From: Rosa chinensis
Lineage: Eukaryota > Streptophyta > Magnoliopsida > Rosales > Rosaceae
Length of the DNA stretch: 64,000 bases
Direction: 5' to 3'
NCBI RefSeq assembly: GCF_002994745.2
Contig: NC_037093.1
Coordinates: 69,571,510-69,635,509 of the forward strand
Shown here: positions 22,521-34,600 of the stretch, in pieces
Layout of the letters: the number at the start of each line of letters is the position of its first letter
How positions within the stretch are numbered: position 1 is the stretch's first letter
Translations under genes and position numbers: made by a program
Notes under the pieces: generated by a model
Database searches by the model: none
What the model was told of the DNA's origin: nothing
What the model saw: the letters and a program-made list of their open reading frames with translations, nothing else

Positions 22521-22707
22521 CTTGCATTAGAGTTTGTTTGCGTTCGGCACCATTGGGAAGTCAACTGGTAACCCTTACCAAAAGGTTTACATGAACTGCC
22601 CAAAGGACAGGACCTCCAGTTATAGGCCGCACCTTTGTGTTGACTGTCGCGGTTTTTTTGAAGAATAAGTTATTGAAAGATTTTCTCTCAACCCGCCATC
22701 ACCTGAG

Positions 22708-23680
22708 ATGTCAAATCTTGAATAAGGAGGAAATCCACAACCCGCCACTGAAGGAAAAAATTATGCAGTCATCCAATCTAATAAGGTTGTTGATGCTTCT
22801 GCCGCCACCAATTCTACTACGGCTAGCGTGATAACTAAACTTGATGAGTTCGCTCCTTTCCCCATCCCGGAGGATGCGAGCATTCAGGATCAGCTGGCCA
22901 TCATAAAGATTAACAATGACAGATTCTGGGAGAAGATGACCAGGTCGTTCGCAGAGTCATCATGTATTGCTAGCGAAGATGCTCAACGAGCTGACTGAGA
23001 TGCTCGGGAGACTCAAGAGAAGATCAAGCATATTGTGCTTCAAGCAAAAGAAAACCACGAGCAGCTTGTGAGTTTGATAGCATCCTAAGGTAAGAATTCT
23101 ACATCAAAAATGGTGGCCTTGCACAAAGATGGGACCAACTTGGCTACCCAGGTTGCTATGCAAAAGGCTGACTTGGATCAAACCAGGGATGTACTGAAGA
23201 AGACTATTGGTGAACCCAGCGAAATCCTCAATGAAATGATTGGCCCGGTCAACTAAGGAAAGCACATCCCTCCCAATGCCAAAGAAAAGGGTAGCAGCAG
23301 TGGTGCCATCATACCCACTGTTGGGTATACTCCTTCATCTTGTAAGAGTAAGGATAAGACCCAAGCGAGCGGCAAAGACAAGGCCTCACTAGCAGGTGCG
23401 TAGAAAAGTAAGGTCTTGAAGATTGGGGAAGGAATTTTTGCTGATCCTGTTGAGTTCTTCCAATATGACAGCGGTGGAGTGGAAAATGTGTATCAGGAGC
23501 TCACGGGGAATTATTATGGGATCAACCAGGTTGGAAACCCGATCAAGATTGTGGCATTGGCCAAAGACTTGTCAGGATCAACTCCCACTCTCCGACCCTC
23601 GCACACGCCTCACATTGTTCACATAAGGGAGGAATTGGCCACTAATCAAACTATACTTGTTCTGCTGCTGTCTCACCAGG
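22708..23680 (+). pseudogene. Gy3 gag-like ORF remnant
   Basis: Reading from the ATG at 22708 in one frame gives about 320 residues up to the Tat-A insertion at 23681, broken by several stops (for example TAA at 22723-22725). A lysine- and acid-rich, probably coiled region lies near 22890-23260 (IKINNDRFWEKMTRSFAE, QKADLDQTRDVLKK), followed by a Ser/Lys-rich linker and then VEFFQYDSGG. This style is common in the N-terminal half of gypsy gag proteins, which form the particle shell. There is no zinc knuckle. After Tat-A the reading frame is not recoverable. Confidence 0.55.
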
Positions 23681-24188
23681 TGTACTTACATGAGCATTTG
23701 CCAAGCATAATTAGCTATAATGAGCCACGCTCATACTACCGCCAGCAATACCAACAACCATCAATGGTGTGACCTATGGAAACACTACTAAGCATGCTAT
23801 CACCTGAGCCCCGGCTCACCCTCAGCTCGCCGCTGACGCGCCGCGCCAAGATCGCCTTATTGAAGCATCATAAGCTGGAAACTGAACCATATCAGTCCCA
23901 CATCGAAAACAAGGAAGAGATCAGTCTCTTCCACACCTATAAAAGGTCCACTCCTCTCTCCTCATTAATTACTCATTTACTACTTACCTACTGTTATTTT
24001 GTCAAAATAAATACATTGACTAACTTAGGCATCAGAGAAGAGAAGACCGCCCAGCGCGGTCTCCCTCTGACGCCCCTTTGTATTTTACTTGACAGATAGC
24101 GGAAGCATCAAGAATATTGCAAGTAGCGATTTTCCCTCGAACCAGCGTTAACCAAGATTCGGCTACCGCCATATCTTAGACATTAACA
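23681..24188 (+). repeat. Tat-A 5' LTR
   Basis: 508 bp, TGTACTTACATGAGCATTTG to TTAGACATTAACA. TATA box CCTATAAAAGG at 23936-23946. Related copies are at 25119-25635, 47087-47611 and 48279-48794. Confidence 0.93.
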
Positions 24189-24206
24189 TTGGCGCCATCT
24201 GTGGGA
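24189..24206 (+). other. Tat-A primer-binding site
   Basis: TTGGCGCCATCTGTGGGA directly follows the LTR. This sequence style is common in Tat-lineage gypsy elements. A near-identical site follows the family-D LTR at 35362. Confidence 0.8.
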
Positions 24207-24244
24207 ATCTTTGAGCAAAAGGTCATCCCACCACAACAATCACC

Positions 24245-26280
24245 ATGACTAATGGTAGCGGGGGAAACGCTGAAGAGCAGGCGAACCAATCCGCCAACCC
24301 CTACCCCACCAACCCTGCGACTAACGTTAACTGCGCATTATTCAGCACTCTGGTCAACCCTAGCGTGGAACCCCAAGATACTCCCCAGGTCTCGTTGACT
24401 CAAACTGCAGTGGAGGCTCGACCAGGAAGTAGTCGCCCACCAGGCCAGGATCTCTCCGCTATGTATGAGCTGACATTAGCGGACCTCCACAAGAAAAACA
24501 GAGAGCGCGAAGAAGAGCACAGAGAAAAGGCCGAGGCCCAAAAGCAAGTGGCTACGCTGATGTCAAGATTCGATGAACTAAAGAAGGCGCTGGAGGCAAA
24601 CGTTAACCCAGCGTAGAGCGAGCAATCGCAGAGTACCAGGCGCAGTCAACCCAACTCCGGCAGCTTGGTACCCACACCAATCATATAGATGCATGTACCG
24701 CTAAACCTATCAGAGGTAATGGGAATGGGTCCACCTCCCCCACCCCGACTAATGATAGAACAAGAGGCAGAATCATATCCGCACGCCAACCACTCCACAG
24801 CCAAGGCTAGAACTGAAGGTAATCCACCTGCCCCCAGGCGGGAGTTAGCACAGTGGAACATCCAAGAGGGGCCCGCTAGCGATGCAACCTCCCTAAACCT
24901 GGAAAGGATGCAGCAATTAGAACAAAGGCTAATCCGATAGAGACAGGCGCCCCATCGCCAATACCAAATCCGCTATTTGCATCCAGGCCAGAGCCATTCA
25001 CCGCCAGGATCCTGCAGGCCGTCCGACCAGGACATGTAAAAACGCCAAAAATGCCACATTATAGCGGCATGACTGACCCTTTCGTCCATATGGACACCTT
25101 CAAAAAAGTCATTAACAATGTACATACATGTACATTTGCAAACATAATTAGCTATAATGGGCCACGCTCGTTGTACCGCCAAAGGTACTAATTCCAACTA
25201 AAGGAATGACATGCAGACACACCGCCAGGCAGGCTACAGCCTCAGCGTCGGACCACCGCCAGATCACCACCGACGCGCCGCCACGCGCCACGCCAAGATG
25301 GCATCAGAAGCTTCTGAAACTGGGAACTGAAGCATATTAGTCCCACATCGAAAACAAAGAGAAGATCAACCTCTTCCTCACCTATAAAAGGTTCTCTCCT
25401 CTCTCCTCATTAAGGACGCATTCAATACTTATCCACTGTTACTTTGTCAACACAAATACATTGACTAACTTAGGCATCGGAGAGCAGAAGACCGCCCGGC
25501 GCGGTCTCCCTCTGACGCCCATTGTATTTCACTTGACAGGTAACGGGAGCTTCGAAGAACAACACAAGTACCGATCCGCTCACCGGATCAGCGTTAGCTA
25601 GGGTCCAGCTACCGCTGGACTTTTAGATATCAACAAACAACAAGGGATTTGATGATGCCACCCTTTGCCACTTGTTGAGCGAAACGTTAGATATTGAGGC
25701 AATGAGTTGGTTCTTTGAGTGCCCACCAGGATCCATCGATTCATTCCACGCGTTATCAAACGCTTTCCTATCACGGTTTATCCTGTTGGCCCCTGGACAT
25801 CACAACACAAGTAAGTTGTTCAACGTCAGGCAGGGCGTAGAGGAAACATTGAAGGCATTTGTCACCAGGTGGCTAGCGGTGGCGTCTCAGTGTCGCGACC
25901 TTGATAAAACAATGGCACTGGCAGCCTTTAAGCAAGGACTCCTAAAGGGACCATTTCTCTATCATCTCAATTACAATCATCCAAAAGCCGCGTATGACCA
26001 CGTCATGAGCGAGGTAGTCATCCACGCACAGGCGCAGTTCATCACATGTGGAGAAACCCCGCCACCACCGCCACCACTGCCAACGACAGTAAAGTCCACT
26101 CAACCCTCCTCCAGCCAGCAGGAGACTGCCAACACAACCTCTGCTACGCGGCCAACTGATAAGAAGAGAGAGTGGCTACAAGGCAACTACCAGAGCAAGC
26201 GGCAAAAGGACCAGCATTACCAAAAGGGCAACCGCTTATCCCACGGGGATAACTGTAACAAACAGACTGAGTCCTCCTAG
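24245..26280 (+). pseudogene. Tat-A gag remnant, split by a solo LTR
   Basis: The ATG at 24245 starts a low-complexity N-terminal region with a charged coiled stretch (KKNREREEEHREKAEAQ). Stops follow at 24614-24616 and near 24938. After a frame change the conserved gag domain begins with MTDPFVHMDTFKKVINN (25069-25118), is interrupted by the solo LTR, then continues with KGFDDATLCHLL, WFFECPPGSIDSFHAL and RDLDKTMALAAFKQGL to 26280. The solo LTR plus its duplication is 522 bp, a multiple of three, so the frame on both sides stays in register. The C-terminal tail is Pro- and Lys-rich. Confidence 0.85.
25119..25635 (+). repeat. Solo LTR of the Tat-A family within Tat-A gag
   Basis: 517 bp, TGTACATACATGTACATTTG to TTTTAGATATCAACA, collinear with the Tat-A 5' LTR, including CCTATAAAAGG near 25381. 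AACAA flanks it perfectly (25114-25118 and 25636-25640). There is no primer site after it and gag sequence resumes at once, so it is a solo LTR left by LTR-LTR recombination. Confidence 0.95.
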
Positions 26281-28750
26281 CGATACGCAGTGTTTACAGT
26301 CCTCACAGCCTCGTATAAAGAAATATACGACCAGTGCAAAGACCAGATCCCACCGCCACCCCTAAGAAAGTACCCAAGGGTTGGAAAACCAAGAAACACC
26401 GGCAAAGTGGTGCAAATCCCACGAAGATAGCGGTTACAACACCAACAACTGCAACGCTCTCAAAATGGCAATTGAGACTTTGTATCGAGACGGCAGGTTA
26501 GACCAGTTCAAGGTGCGTCAACCGCCTCCAGTGGTTGCCAACATCGAGCCCATGCGCCGCATCAACACCATTGACGGCGGTGCTCCGATCACCAACATGT
26601 CTCATAGGGCAAGAAAGTGCTATGCACTCGCTAACCACCCCAAAGAAATTTGTAAAATCTGCTATGAGAGATCCGCTAAACTCCTAAAGTCTGGTTGGGA
26701 ACCCATTACCTTCTCGGAGGAAGAAGAGAGCGGAGTACATCTACCCCACGACAATCCATTCTTGATCGACTCCATGCTCGATAAATGGTCTTTGGGAAGG
26801 GTCCTCGTTGATAGCGGATCTGCTGTTAATGTCATCTTCAATGGCTGCTATAACCAACTCCAACGGAATAGGAAATTACTCCAAGATCATAAGCCCCTGC
26901 TAAGCTTCTCCGGTGACATCACACAACCACTAGGTTCTGACTACATGCGCCTAGTCATCAGCGCTAGCCCATGCACAGCTGAGATACATACAGAGTTCAT
27001 CGTTATCGACTGATTCAGTTCATATAATGCCATCATTGGTACACCGACGCTCAACAAACTAAAGTGCATTATGGTTGGGTACATGCTTCTCATGAAGTTC
27101 CCTACACTCAAAGGGACAGGCTATGTGAAGGGAAGTCAACAGCTGGCACGAGAGTGTTACACAACAACTGTGACGCGCCGCCATGAGATCCTAAAGGTGG
27201 GAAACCATGTGCCGTTGACCGATGCAATTGAAGATCCCAGGGACGACAAGGAGAAATATGTAAAAAAGGAGCATGTGGAGCCAGAAATATCCTTGAAGGT
27301 TATTAGCATCTCCGACGAGCACCCAGAGCGGACAGTCCGCATCGATGCTCAGCTAGCCCCAGAGATAGCGACAGAGCTCACTTTGTTTCTACTAGACAAC
27401 ACCGCCGTCTTTGCATGGTCCTACTCTGATATGCCGGGCATCTCCCTTGAAATTATCACGCACAAATTGAGCATCAAACCGTCTTTCTATCCTGTCAAGC
27501 AGAGACGAAGGGCCTTTGACGAAGAAAGATATCGTGCAATAGGGGAAGAGGTTGCCAAGCTCCAGGGCATTGGGTTCATCCACCAAGTCAATTATCCTCA
27601 GTGGATTTCCAACTTGGTCATGCTTAAAAAACCTAGCGAAAAGTGGCGAATGTGTGTAGATTTCAAGGGTCTCAACAAGGCATGCCCCAAAGATTGCTTC
27701 TAGCTACCTCGCATTGACCAACTAGTTGACACTACAGCAGGGCATGCGTTGCTCAGCAAGATGGACACTTTCTCAGGATACAACCAAATCAAGATGCATC
27801 CCAGTGACCAAGAATGCACCACCTTCACAACCGACAAGGGCCTATACTGCTACAATGTCATGCCCTTCGGGTTGAAGAACGCTGGGGCAACATACCAGCG
27901 GTTGATGAACGCCATGTTCGCGGAACACCTTGGGAAAATAATAGAGGTCTACGTGGACGACATGCTAGTCAAGAGCATCAAGGCCAGCGGACACGTGGCA
28001 AACCTCCGAATCATATTCGCCATCCTCTTGGCCTATGGTATGCTCCTTAACCCAGAAAAATGTTTCTTTGGTGTCGCAGCTAGCAAATTTCTGGGTTACA
28101 TCGTCTGCGAACGAGGTATAGAGGCTAACCCTGACAAAGTACAAGCCATCCTCAACATGAAGTCTCCTGTGTGGAAAGTACACGTTCAGAGCCTCCAGGG
28201 CAAGCTAACCGCCCTTTCTCGGTTCATTTCCTGGCTTACCGACAGATGTCTCCCATTTTTCAAGCTTCTAAAGAGGACCCATAAGAAAGTAATTGACTGG
28301 ACCCCAGATTGTGAAGCAGCGTTCTAGAGCTCGAAAGAATACTTGGCAGCAGTCTCACTTCTCTCCATTCCTGTACAGGGTGAGGTACTCTACATATACT
28401 TAGCGGTATCCCTATCAGCGGTAAGCTGCGCCATTATACTGCGGGAAGGACAAGATGAGCTCCCGGTATTCTATGCCGGTAGAGGCATGAATGGGGCGGA
28501 GACAAAATACACCCTCCTGAAGCAGCTCACTCTTGCACTCATTATCGCCGCTAGGCGTCTCCGCCAATACTTTCAAGCTCATACAATCCATGTCTTGTCA
28601 AACCAACCGCTGAAACAAGTAATGCAGAACCCTGAACATTCCGGGTGCCTCAGCAAATGGGCCATTGAGCTCAGCGAATTTGACATTGACTACAAGCCAA
28701 GAGCCACTATGAAAGGCCAGGCGGTGGCGGACTTTATCACTGAGCTCACA
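26281..28750 (+). pseudogene. Tat-A nucleocapsid finger, protease, RT and RNase H remnant
   Basis: Order: a Cys/His finger (WCKSHEDSGYNTNNC, about 26405-26450); protease with active-site motif VLVDSGSAVNVIF (26803-26841); RT (AWSYSDMPGI at 27415, RMCVDFKGLNKACPKD, MPFGLKNAGATYQRL, catalytic YVDDML at 27951-27968, FLGYIVCERGIEANPDK); then first RNase H (FYAGRGMNGAETKYTLLKQL to ADFITELTE, 28469-28750). Stops at 27011-27013, 27701-27703 and 28325-28327 break it. The catalytic D-S-G and Y-V-D-D are intact, so decay is mostly by point stops. Tat-B carries the same set at 40592-42960. Confidence 0.92.
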
Positions 28751-28829
28751 GAGCGACAAGACAAACCCAACCTTGGAGCAGAAGATGCAAACACGACAAT
28801 AGTAATCGCTGAGGAGCCAGCGCCCAAAC

Positions 28830-30360
28830 AACAGTCGGACTGGAATCTCTATGTCTATGGCTCTGCCTGTGCCAAGGCACATGGCGTTGACGTTATCCTG
28901 ATGGGCCAAGAAGAGCGAATGTGGAGTACACATTGAAATTCAATTTCACAACCTCAAACAACATGGTAGAGTATGAAGTGCTCATCGCAAGCTTACTCCT
29001 CGCCATTCACTCAGGGGCTGACAACGTCAACATATTCAGTGACTCCCAGCTAGTCGTCAACCAGGTCAACGATAGTTTCCAGGCCAAAGACCAACAGTTA
29101 GCGGCATACTTGGGATAAGTCAAGACGCTCCTCAGGAAATTCAAATTTCACACCATCACACAAATCCCCAGAGAAAAGAACGCCAAGGCTAATTCATTGG
29201 CAAGACTAGCAACTGCTTAACAACACCAAAGTCCAGCAGACATAAAGGTGGAATGCCTTGACAAGCCAAGCATCACCAAAACCCTAGCGGAAATCTTCAA
29301 CATTGAAGTGAACCCACGTTGGATGGATGAAATAATCGAATACAAGCGCAATGGAACACTGCCAACCAACAATGTCGAAGAAAGGCAGCTTAAGCAGAGG
29401 ACAACCCACTATAACATCCAGAATGACAAGCTTTACTGCCAAAGGTTCACCTATCCCAACCTCCGGTGTCTAACCCCAGAGGAAGGAAAATTCGTTCTGG
29501 CAGTGATACAAGCCGGAGAATGTGGAAACCATTCAGGCGCCAGGTCTCTGGCCAATCGCACCATGCGGCAAGGCTACTTTTGGACCACATTAGGCGACTA
29601 CGCTAGAAAGGTTTCCAGGTCTTGTCATTAATGTCAACAATACGCTAACCTCCCCTATGCCCCTGCGGAACCCCTGTTGATCATCATTGGCCCATGGATT
29701 CACTCCACTTGGGGCCTGGACCTACTTGGCAAGTTCCCAACCGCTAGGGGTCAGTTTAAATACATCATTGTTGCTATCGACTATAACAGCAAATGGATAG
29801 AGGCGGAGCCGCTAATAGCAATAACTACCTCCAAGGTAACTCACTTCCTCTGGAAGAACATCTATTGCTTTTATGGCGTCCCCCACACCATCATCACAGA
29901 CAATGGAACACAGTTCAACAACAAGGAGCTCATATCTTTTACCGCTAACTTGGGCACCAGGATGAGCTTTGCATCTGGTCGCTCACCCTCAAACCAACGG
30001 CCAGGTCGAAGAGGCAAACAAGATAATCAAGAAGCTGCTAAAAAAAAAAACTCGACGACACCGAGGGTTTGTAGACGGAGAAGCTTTCGGAAGTTCTGTG
30101 GGCCATCAGGACAACCCCAACATTCACTACCGGTGAAACACCATTCTATATGATGTTTAGGACTGAGGCCGTACTGCCCATCGAGGTCACCTAACCTACC
30201 ACTAGGGTCAAGGGTTACTGCTCTGAGACCAACGGCGAAGGCATCAACCTCAATAAGGACCTCCTCGAGGAGAAACGCCACAAGGCCCATTTGCACAACT
30301 TGCAAACAAGCAACGGGTATCACATTTCTACATTGCTAGAGTAAAAGTCCGGAACCTCCA
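28830..30360 (+). pseudogene. Tat-A second RNase H-like domain and integrase remnant
   Basis: SDWNLYVYGSACA (28838) then SNNMVEYEVLIASLLLA and FSDSQLVVNQVNDSFQAKD form the extra archaeal-type RNase H-like domain seen in Tat-lineage elements; the usual D of VDGSA is Y here. Integrase follows: the zinc region with H-x-GARSLANRT and a Cys pair broken by a stop at 29629-29631; DDE core with WGLDLLGKFP (29711), DNGTQFNN (29901) and the region of the final Glu near 30005. A single extra G near 29978 shifts the frame there. The reading continues as a recognisable integrase C-terminal stretch (QRVSHFYIARVK) to 30360, where Tat-C cuts in. Confidence 0.88.
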
Positions 30361-30859
30361 TGTTTCTGGTGGCTTTCTCCGGGTACCTCACACAGAATGC
30401 TATACCGCCTGGGGTATCGATCCAACTCCTAAATCCTGAACCAAAACACAGCATTAGAGGGGTAAACCGTGCCAGATGGTTTATGCCTCTCCGATGCCTG
30501 AGTAAAACACTAATATATGTGTAGATCAAATAAATAGTGGATAAAGGAGTTATTATTCGTAAAAGGTGGTTGTACTAATGCTTTAATACTCTAGCACGGG
30601 AATGAAGTTTCTCCTATCTTCGATGTGGGACTCAGGCTGTTCTCCTGATGCCTGATCAGCCTTCTGCAATGTAACCAGATGGGCTGTGCTAGCCATGGCC
30701 CGGGCCTTGGATGCTCGGGGTGACATCCCATATGAGCCCCGCCATGGTGGGTCGTGAACCCGGCCCATGGCATAGTACCTGGGAGTCTCGTTGGGCCCCA
30801 GCCGATAGTGCCTAACCTAGTGAAGAATTAACCTAGTGAAGAATTCCCGAGTATGTACA
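30361..30859 (-). repeat. Tat-C 3' LTR
   Basis: On the minus strand it starts TGTACATACTCGGG (30859 downward), preceded by the purine tract CGGGAACTTGGGGGACT, and ends CACCAGAAACA at 30361. It contains GTCCCACATCGAAGA and CTCAGGCATCGGAGAGG, the same landmarks found in the Tat-A family LTRs. It is truncating the Tat-A integrase reading. No second LTR of this family is present in the window. Confidence 0.72.
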
Positions 30860-30899
30860 AGTCCCCCAAGTTCCCGTTAAAGATGTTTCTTGGGTGGGG

Positions 30900-31335
30900 A
30901 CTTAATATTTAGTCACAAGGTTTGGCACTGGTGTACCTGTGGGGAGTCCCCTAAGTTCCAGTGCAAGAGATGTCTTGAGCGGGTTACACTATAGGTAGCT
31001 AATGTACAGTGCTCCCCATTTAACCCATAAAGGTTAAAGAAAACCTCTGGGTACCGATGGAGGTCTTGAGCCTCCGGTACTAAGTGGGGTTTTCTGAGGG
31101 CTTGAACCTCTGGTACCCGATGAGGTAGAACGAGGGCTTGAGCCTAGTATCCAATGGGGTAGAACGAGGACTTGGGCCACTGATACCTGGAAGGGTAGAA
31201 TGAGGACTTGAGCCTCTAGTACCCGATGGGGTAGAACGAGGACTTGAGCCTCTAGTACCTGATGGGGTAGAACGAGGACTTGGGCCACTGATACTCGGAA
31301 GGGTAGAATGAGGACTTGAGCCTCTGATACCCGGA
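30900..31335. repeat. Tandem repeats in the Tat-C 3' region
   Basis: From about 31040 to 31335 a unit of about 36 bp recurs about eight times: GGGTAGAACGAGGACTTGAG, then C-C-T-C-T plus a GTACCCGAT-like end. Units differ by a few bases and alternate between two types, so there may be a higher-order 72-bp period. Just left, 30863-30995 carries two looser copies of a PPT-like segment. Variable tandem repeats near the 3' end are known for Tat/Ogre-type elements. Confidence 0.8.
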
Positions 31336-31339
31336 GGGG

Positions 31340-31977
31340 TTGGTGGTGCATGTTAGCCATGTGGGGCAGAGTGGGCTATGCAATAAATGCTCGTCCCATT
31401 AACTGATGGTTTCGAGGCGTGGGGAGATGTGTGGGACACGTGTAGTGATCCTATGGTTGAAGGCCTTTCGTCTTTAATGACTGTGATGCTTTGGAGATTG
31501 AATTTAAGAGGGAAACAGACTGTTTCCCTTCACTTTCGTGAAAACTCTCTCAGAAAACAAGGAAGAGCTAAGGGAGAAGTAGTGTGCATACTTGCGGAGT
31601 GATTGATCGATCGCTTGTTTGGAGAAAAGGTTAGATCTCTCTCGCCTTGTTTGTATGACTTTGTTTGTTCTGTCGTTTCTGTTTCTGTCATGGATGCTTT
31701 CTGTTGTGCGTTTGCTTTTCTGTGCGTTGTTTGCGTGTGTAAAAAAGAACAGGAATAATAATAGTGTGGGTTGCCTATAGGTAGTTTCTGGGAAAAACTG
31801 GGCTTTTCCTAGGGTTTTCTGTTGTTTTTTGATTTCTGGGTTTGTTCGATTTTCTGGGTTCTGAAAGTGGGGAGTGATCTGTGCCTTCATTAAGTCTTAG
31901 ATCTATGACTTAGGCTAACCCTTGTGTTTCTGATTCCAGATAGCGAATTTTGAGGCCCAGGTTGACATAGTTCTAGG
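31340..31977 (+). promoter_or_regulatory. Leader of the Tat-C antisense ORF with an intron-like stretch
   Basis: The segment contains GAGAAAAG|GTTAGATCT near 31622-31638 and a long T-rich run ending TTTCTGATTCCAG at about 31940, a believable donor and acceptor. The ORF ATG follows at 31978. The T-rich character (TTTCTGGGTTTGTTCG) recurs upstream of the antisense ORF of Tat-B. The promoter itself is not identified. Confidence 0.4.
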
Positions 31978-34187
31978 ATGGAATCAAAAACCAAGGCTGG
32001 GGATGCGGGATCATCATATCAGTCTTTCGTGAGACAAGCAGAAGCAGATATCGACCGGTACCTAGGTCGCAGTAGTGCTCGTGTGGAATTAGCAGAGAAT
32101 ACCGGATCCTCGACTAGGGTGTTCTCGGAGAGTAGCGAGGGTACTGACGGTGACGAAAGCGAAGATGATCCTGGGGAAGCTCAAGAAGTCACAGTGGCTA
32201 TTCCCGAGGGCATCCCCAAACCTAGGTATACACTAGTGGATGGGATCGTATGCGACGAGCCTGGGAGAAGTATGACCATGAAGGAGATCATCATGATGAG
32301 ACTGAAGTGGGGAATATCGGACGAAGTAGAGCTTAGGCCGCTGAAGGCTGGAGAGATGGCTGCGAATCCTCCTTCGGGATGGGTGGCGCTGCACGAGAAC
32401 CAGCTCCACCAAGGGCTATTGCTACCGCTGCCCCTGTGCTTACAGTATCTCCTGCGGATGCTGAACCTGTCACCGGGGCAATTGACCCCGAATGCTTGGC
32501 GACAAATTTTGAGTATGATGGCCATGTGGGACTTGTGCCAGCAAGGGTGGCCCACCATCAACGAATTCCAAGCACTGTACCGAGTCCTATAGTCGAGGAA
32601 ATAGTCTTGTCAAGGGATAGTGACATTTGTCGCCTGAGACTACGATCCTCTCGTCACCGATATGGCCACCTCTCAGAGCAAGAGGTGGAGGAATAAGGTG
32701 TTTCTTGCTGGAGGACATTGGCAGATTAGGAATAAGAAATGGAACCTAACGGGTACGTGTCAGGCCATCAGGGACCAGTCCTACTCACTGTCCGAGGTCG
32801 AGAGAAAATGGATAGCCCGGGTATACACTGTGTGGAGTGAAGAAGAAAGATATGCCCCCTTTTTGTTTTTTTTTTTTACTTGGGGATTGATTTTTCACAT
32901 TGCTTGCAGTGAAAGTGCCGAAGAGGAAACCTCGAAAAGGCAAGGAAGACGACAAGATGAACGTGCTAATGGACATGCTTATGAGCCAAGGAGAAGATGC
33001 CCTGCACATTGATGTCGATCTCTCGTCAAAGGCTACGGGTCGCTCACTTGATGAACTTTACCTTGAGATCGACGATGACGGGTACGGGCATCCTGATCCT
33101 AAGGGCCCCGTTACCCAGAGCGACCAGCCTCTTGTCGGGGACGCTGTCACTATTGCCGATATTGGAAGAGGAAAGGCGCCGGTGTCAGGCTCCATATCTT
33201 CTCTGTCTGCTGGGTCAGCTGGGAACGAGGAAGTTTTGCTACCTTGCGAGAAGAAGAGGTACCATAGGCCCCGCCATCGGGGCGGGAACAAGGAGGACGT
33301 TACCTACACTGGTATTGACGTTAAGGGGGCGGAGCCAAAGAGGCAAAAGAAAAATCCTCCGGGACCGGAAGCGTCGCCGTCGCTTGGGCTCTTATCTCTG
33401 GCGATTCCAATAGTCCCAAAGAAGCCCATCAAGCAATTGCTGAGCAAGTATGGGGTCGCTGACGAAAAGTTTGTGCGCTTGATGCTCGCCGATTTGAAGG
33501 ATATAGACCTTGATCGGGTACGGGCAAAGGACAATGCCCCCAAGAGAATCGTCGCCTCGCTCGGGAATCAATGATGCGGGTACGCGACCTACTTTATTCT
33601 TATTTTCTAACTGTTTGTACTATTCGTGTGTGCTAACGGGGTGTTTGCAGGCACTATTCAACGTGTATGCGATTTATGCTTGCGAGGAAGATACGCACTT
33701 GAAGGAAGAGGTTAGCAGTCTCTCCGGGCAAGTGAAGTATCTTCATGGGGAGAAGGGCAAGCTGGAGAAGGAGCGGGACTCCTTGAAGAAGAAGATAGAG
33801 TCCTTAACTCCTATGGTGATCGAGCTGGAGGCAGCGAAGCAACAGATCGAGGAGCTCGAAGGTGAGTTGTTCGAGGCGAGGGATGAGGTGAAAAGTGCCC
33901 GAGACTCCGAGAAGGAAGCTGCAGAGTCTGCGACGTCATGGAAGGTGAGAGCAGAAAACCTGGTGGAATGTCTTCCTGTTGAAAGGCAAGAGGCCGTTGC
34001 CGAGTACAAGGGCTCTCAAGAGCTTGTTGACATGCTCCTCGCTGCCCAAGACAAAGCCTTTATCATCAAGTATAAAGAGTGGGTGGCGGCCGGGTATATG
34101 GATGAAGCCAAGTTCAGGCGGGGGCTTCTTGAAAAAAAGAAGAAAGAACAGGAGGCTGCATCCCAGGGCGGTGCCGGTGGTTCCTGA
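31978..34187 (+). pseudogene. Tat-C extra ORF, antisense to gag-pol (PF04195-like)
   Basis: Four open pieces read as one gene. Piece 1 (31978-32592) ends with a conserved block, LPLCLQYLLRMLNLSPGQLTPNAWR plus MWDLCQQGWPTINEFQALYRV. Piece 2, near 32662-32860, has WRNKVFLAGGHW and SEVERKWIARV. Piece 3 (32907-33574) is basic with a KRKPRKGK stretch. Piece 4 (33650-34187) is a long charged coiled coil (EKGKLEKERDSLKKKIESL), then AAGYMDEAKFRRGL. This layout resembles the 'putative gypsy type transposon' family PF04195 found as extra ORFs of Tat elements. Pieces 2/3 and 3/4 are separated by intron-like sequence ending TTGCTTGCAG (about 32906) and GTGTTTGCAG (33650). Stops near 32590 and 33574 suggest decay. 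Function unknown. Confidence 0.65.
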
Positions 34188-34600
34188 AGTACCGGGGCTG
34201 TGCATCAGTAGTAACACTAATTTTTTTTTTTTACCCAAGTAGAAATTGTCCTTGTCTTGAACAATGGCTTGAATAGCCGGTAGCCAAGGTTAATTTTTAA
34301 TTCCTTGCCTGGTAGTCCAGGTTAATTTTTGTGAATGGTGATTTTTTACAACTTGAATGAGAATTTGAAAGGAATTACAATTTCTATGATTTTATGCCTC
34401 AGTTTAAGTGTTTGTCCTTTGCATTACTTATTACCGGAATAAAGTAATTGACAATAGCTACGTCCAAGGAATGCCCGGTAACTGAAGGTAAAAATGTAAG
34501 AAATGGTCTGAATAATTCATTTTTCCATTCAAGTACCACATGGTGGCTAATACAACATAAGTACCCGATGGGTAGCTTGCCATAGCTGGATGGTCAAAAA
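34188..34600. other. Tat-C region between pol and the antisense ORF
   Basis: No gene. On the minus strand it includes AAGCTACCCATCGGGTACTT (34562-34581 complement) and a GAATTATTCAGACCATT block that both resemble the post-pol region of Tat-B at 44388-44466, supporting a shared layout. Confidence 0.5.
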
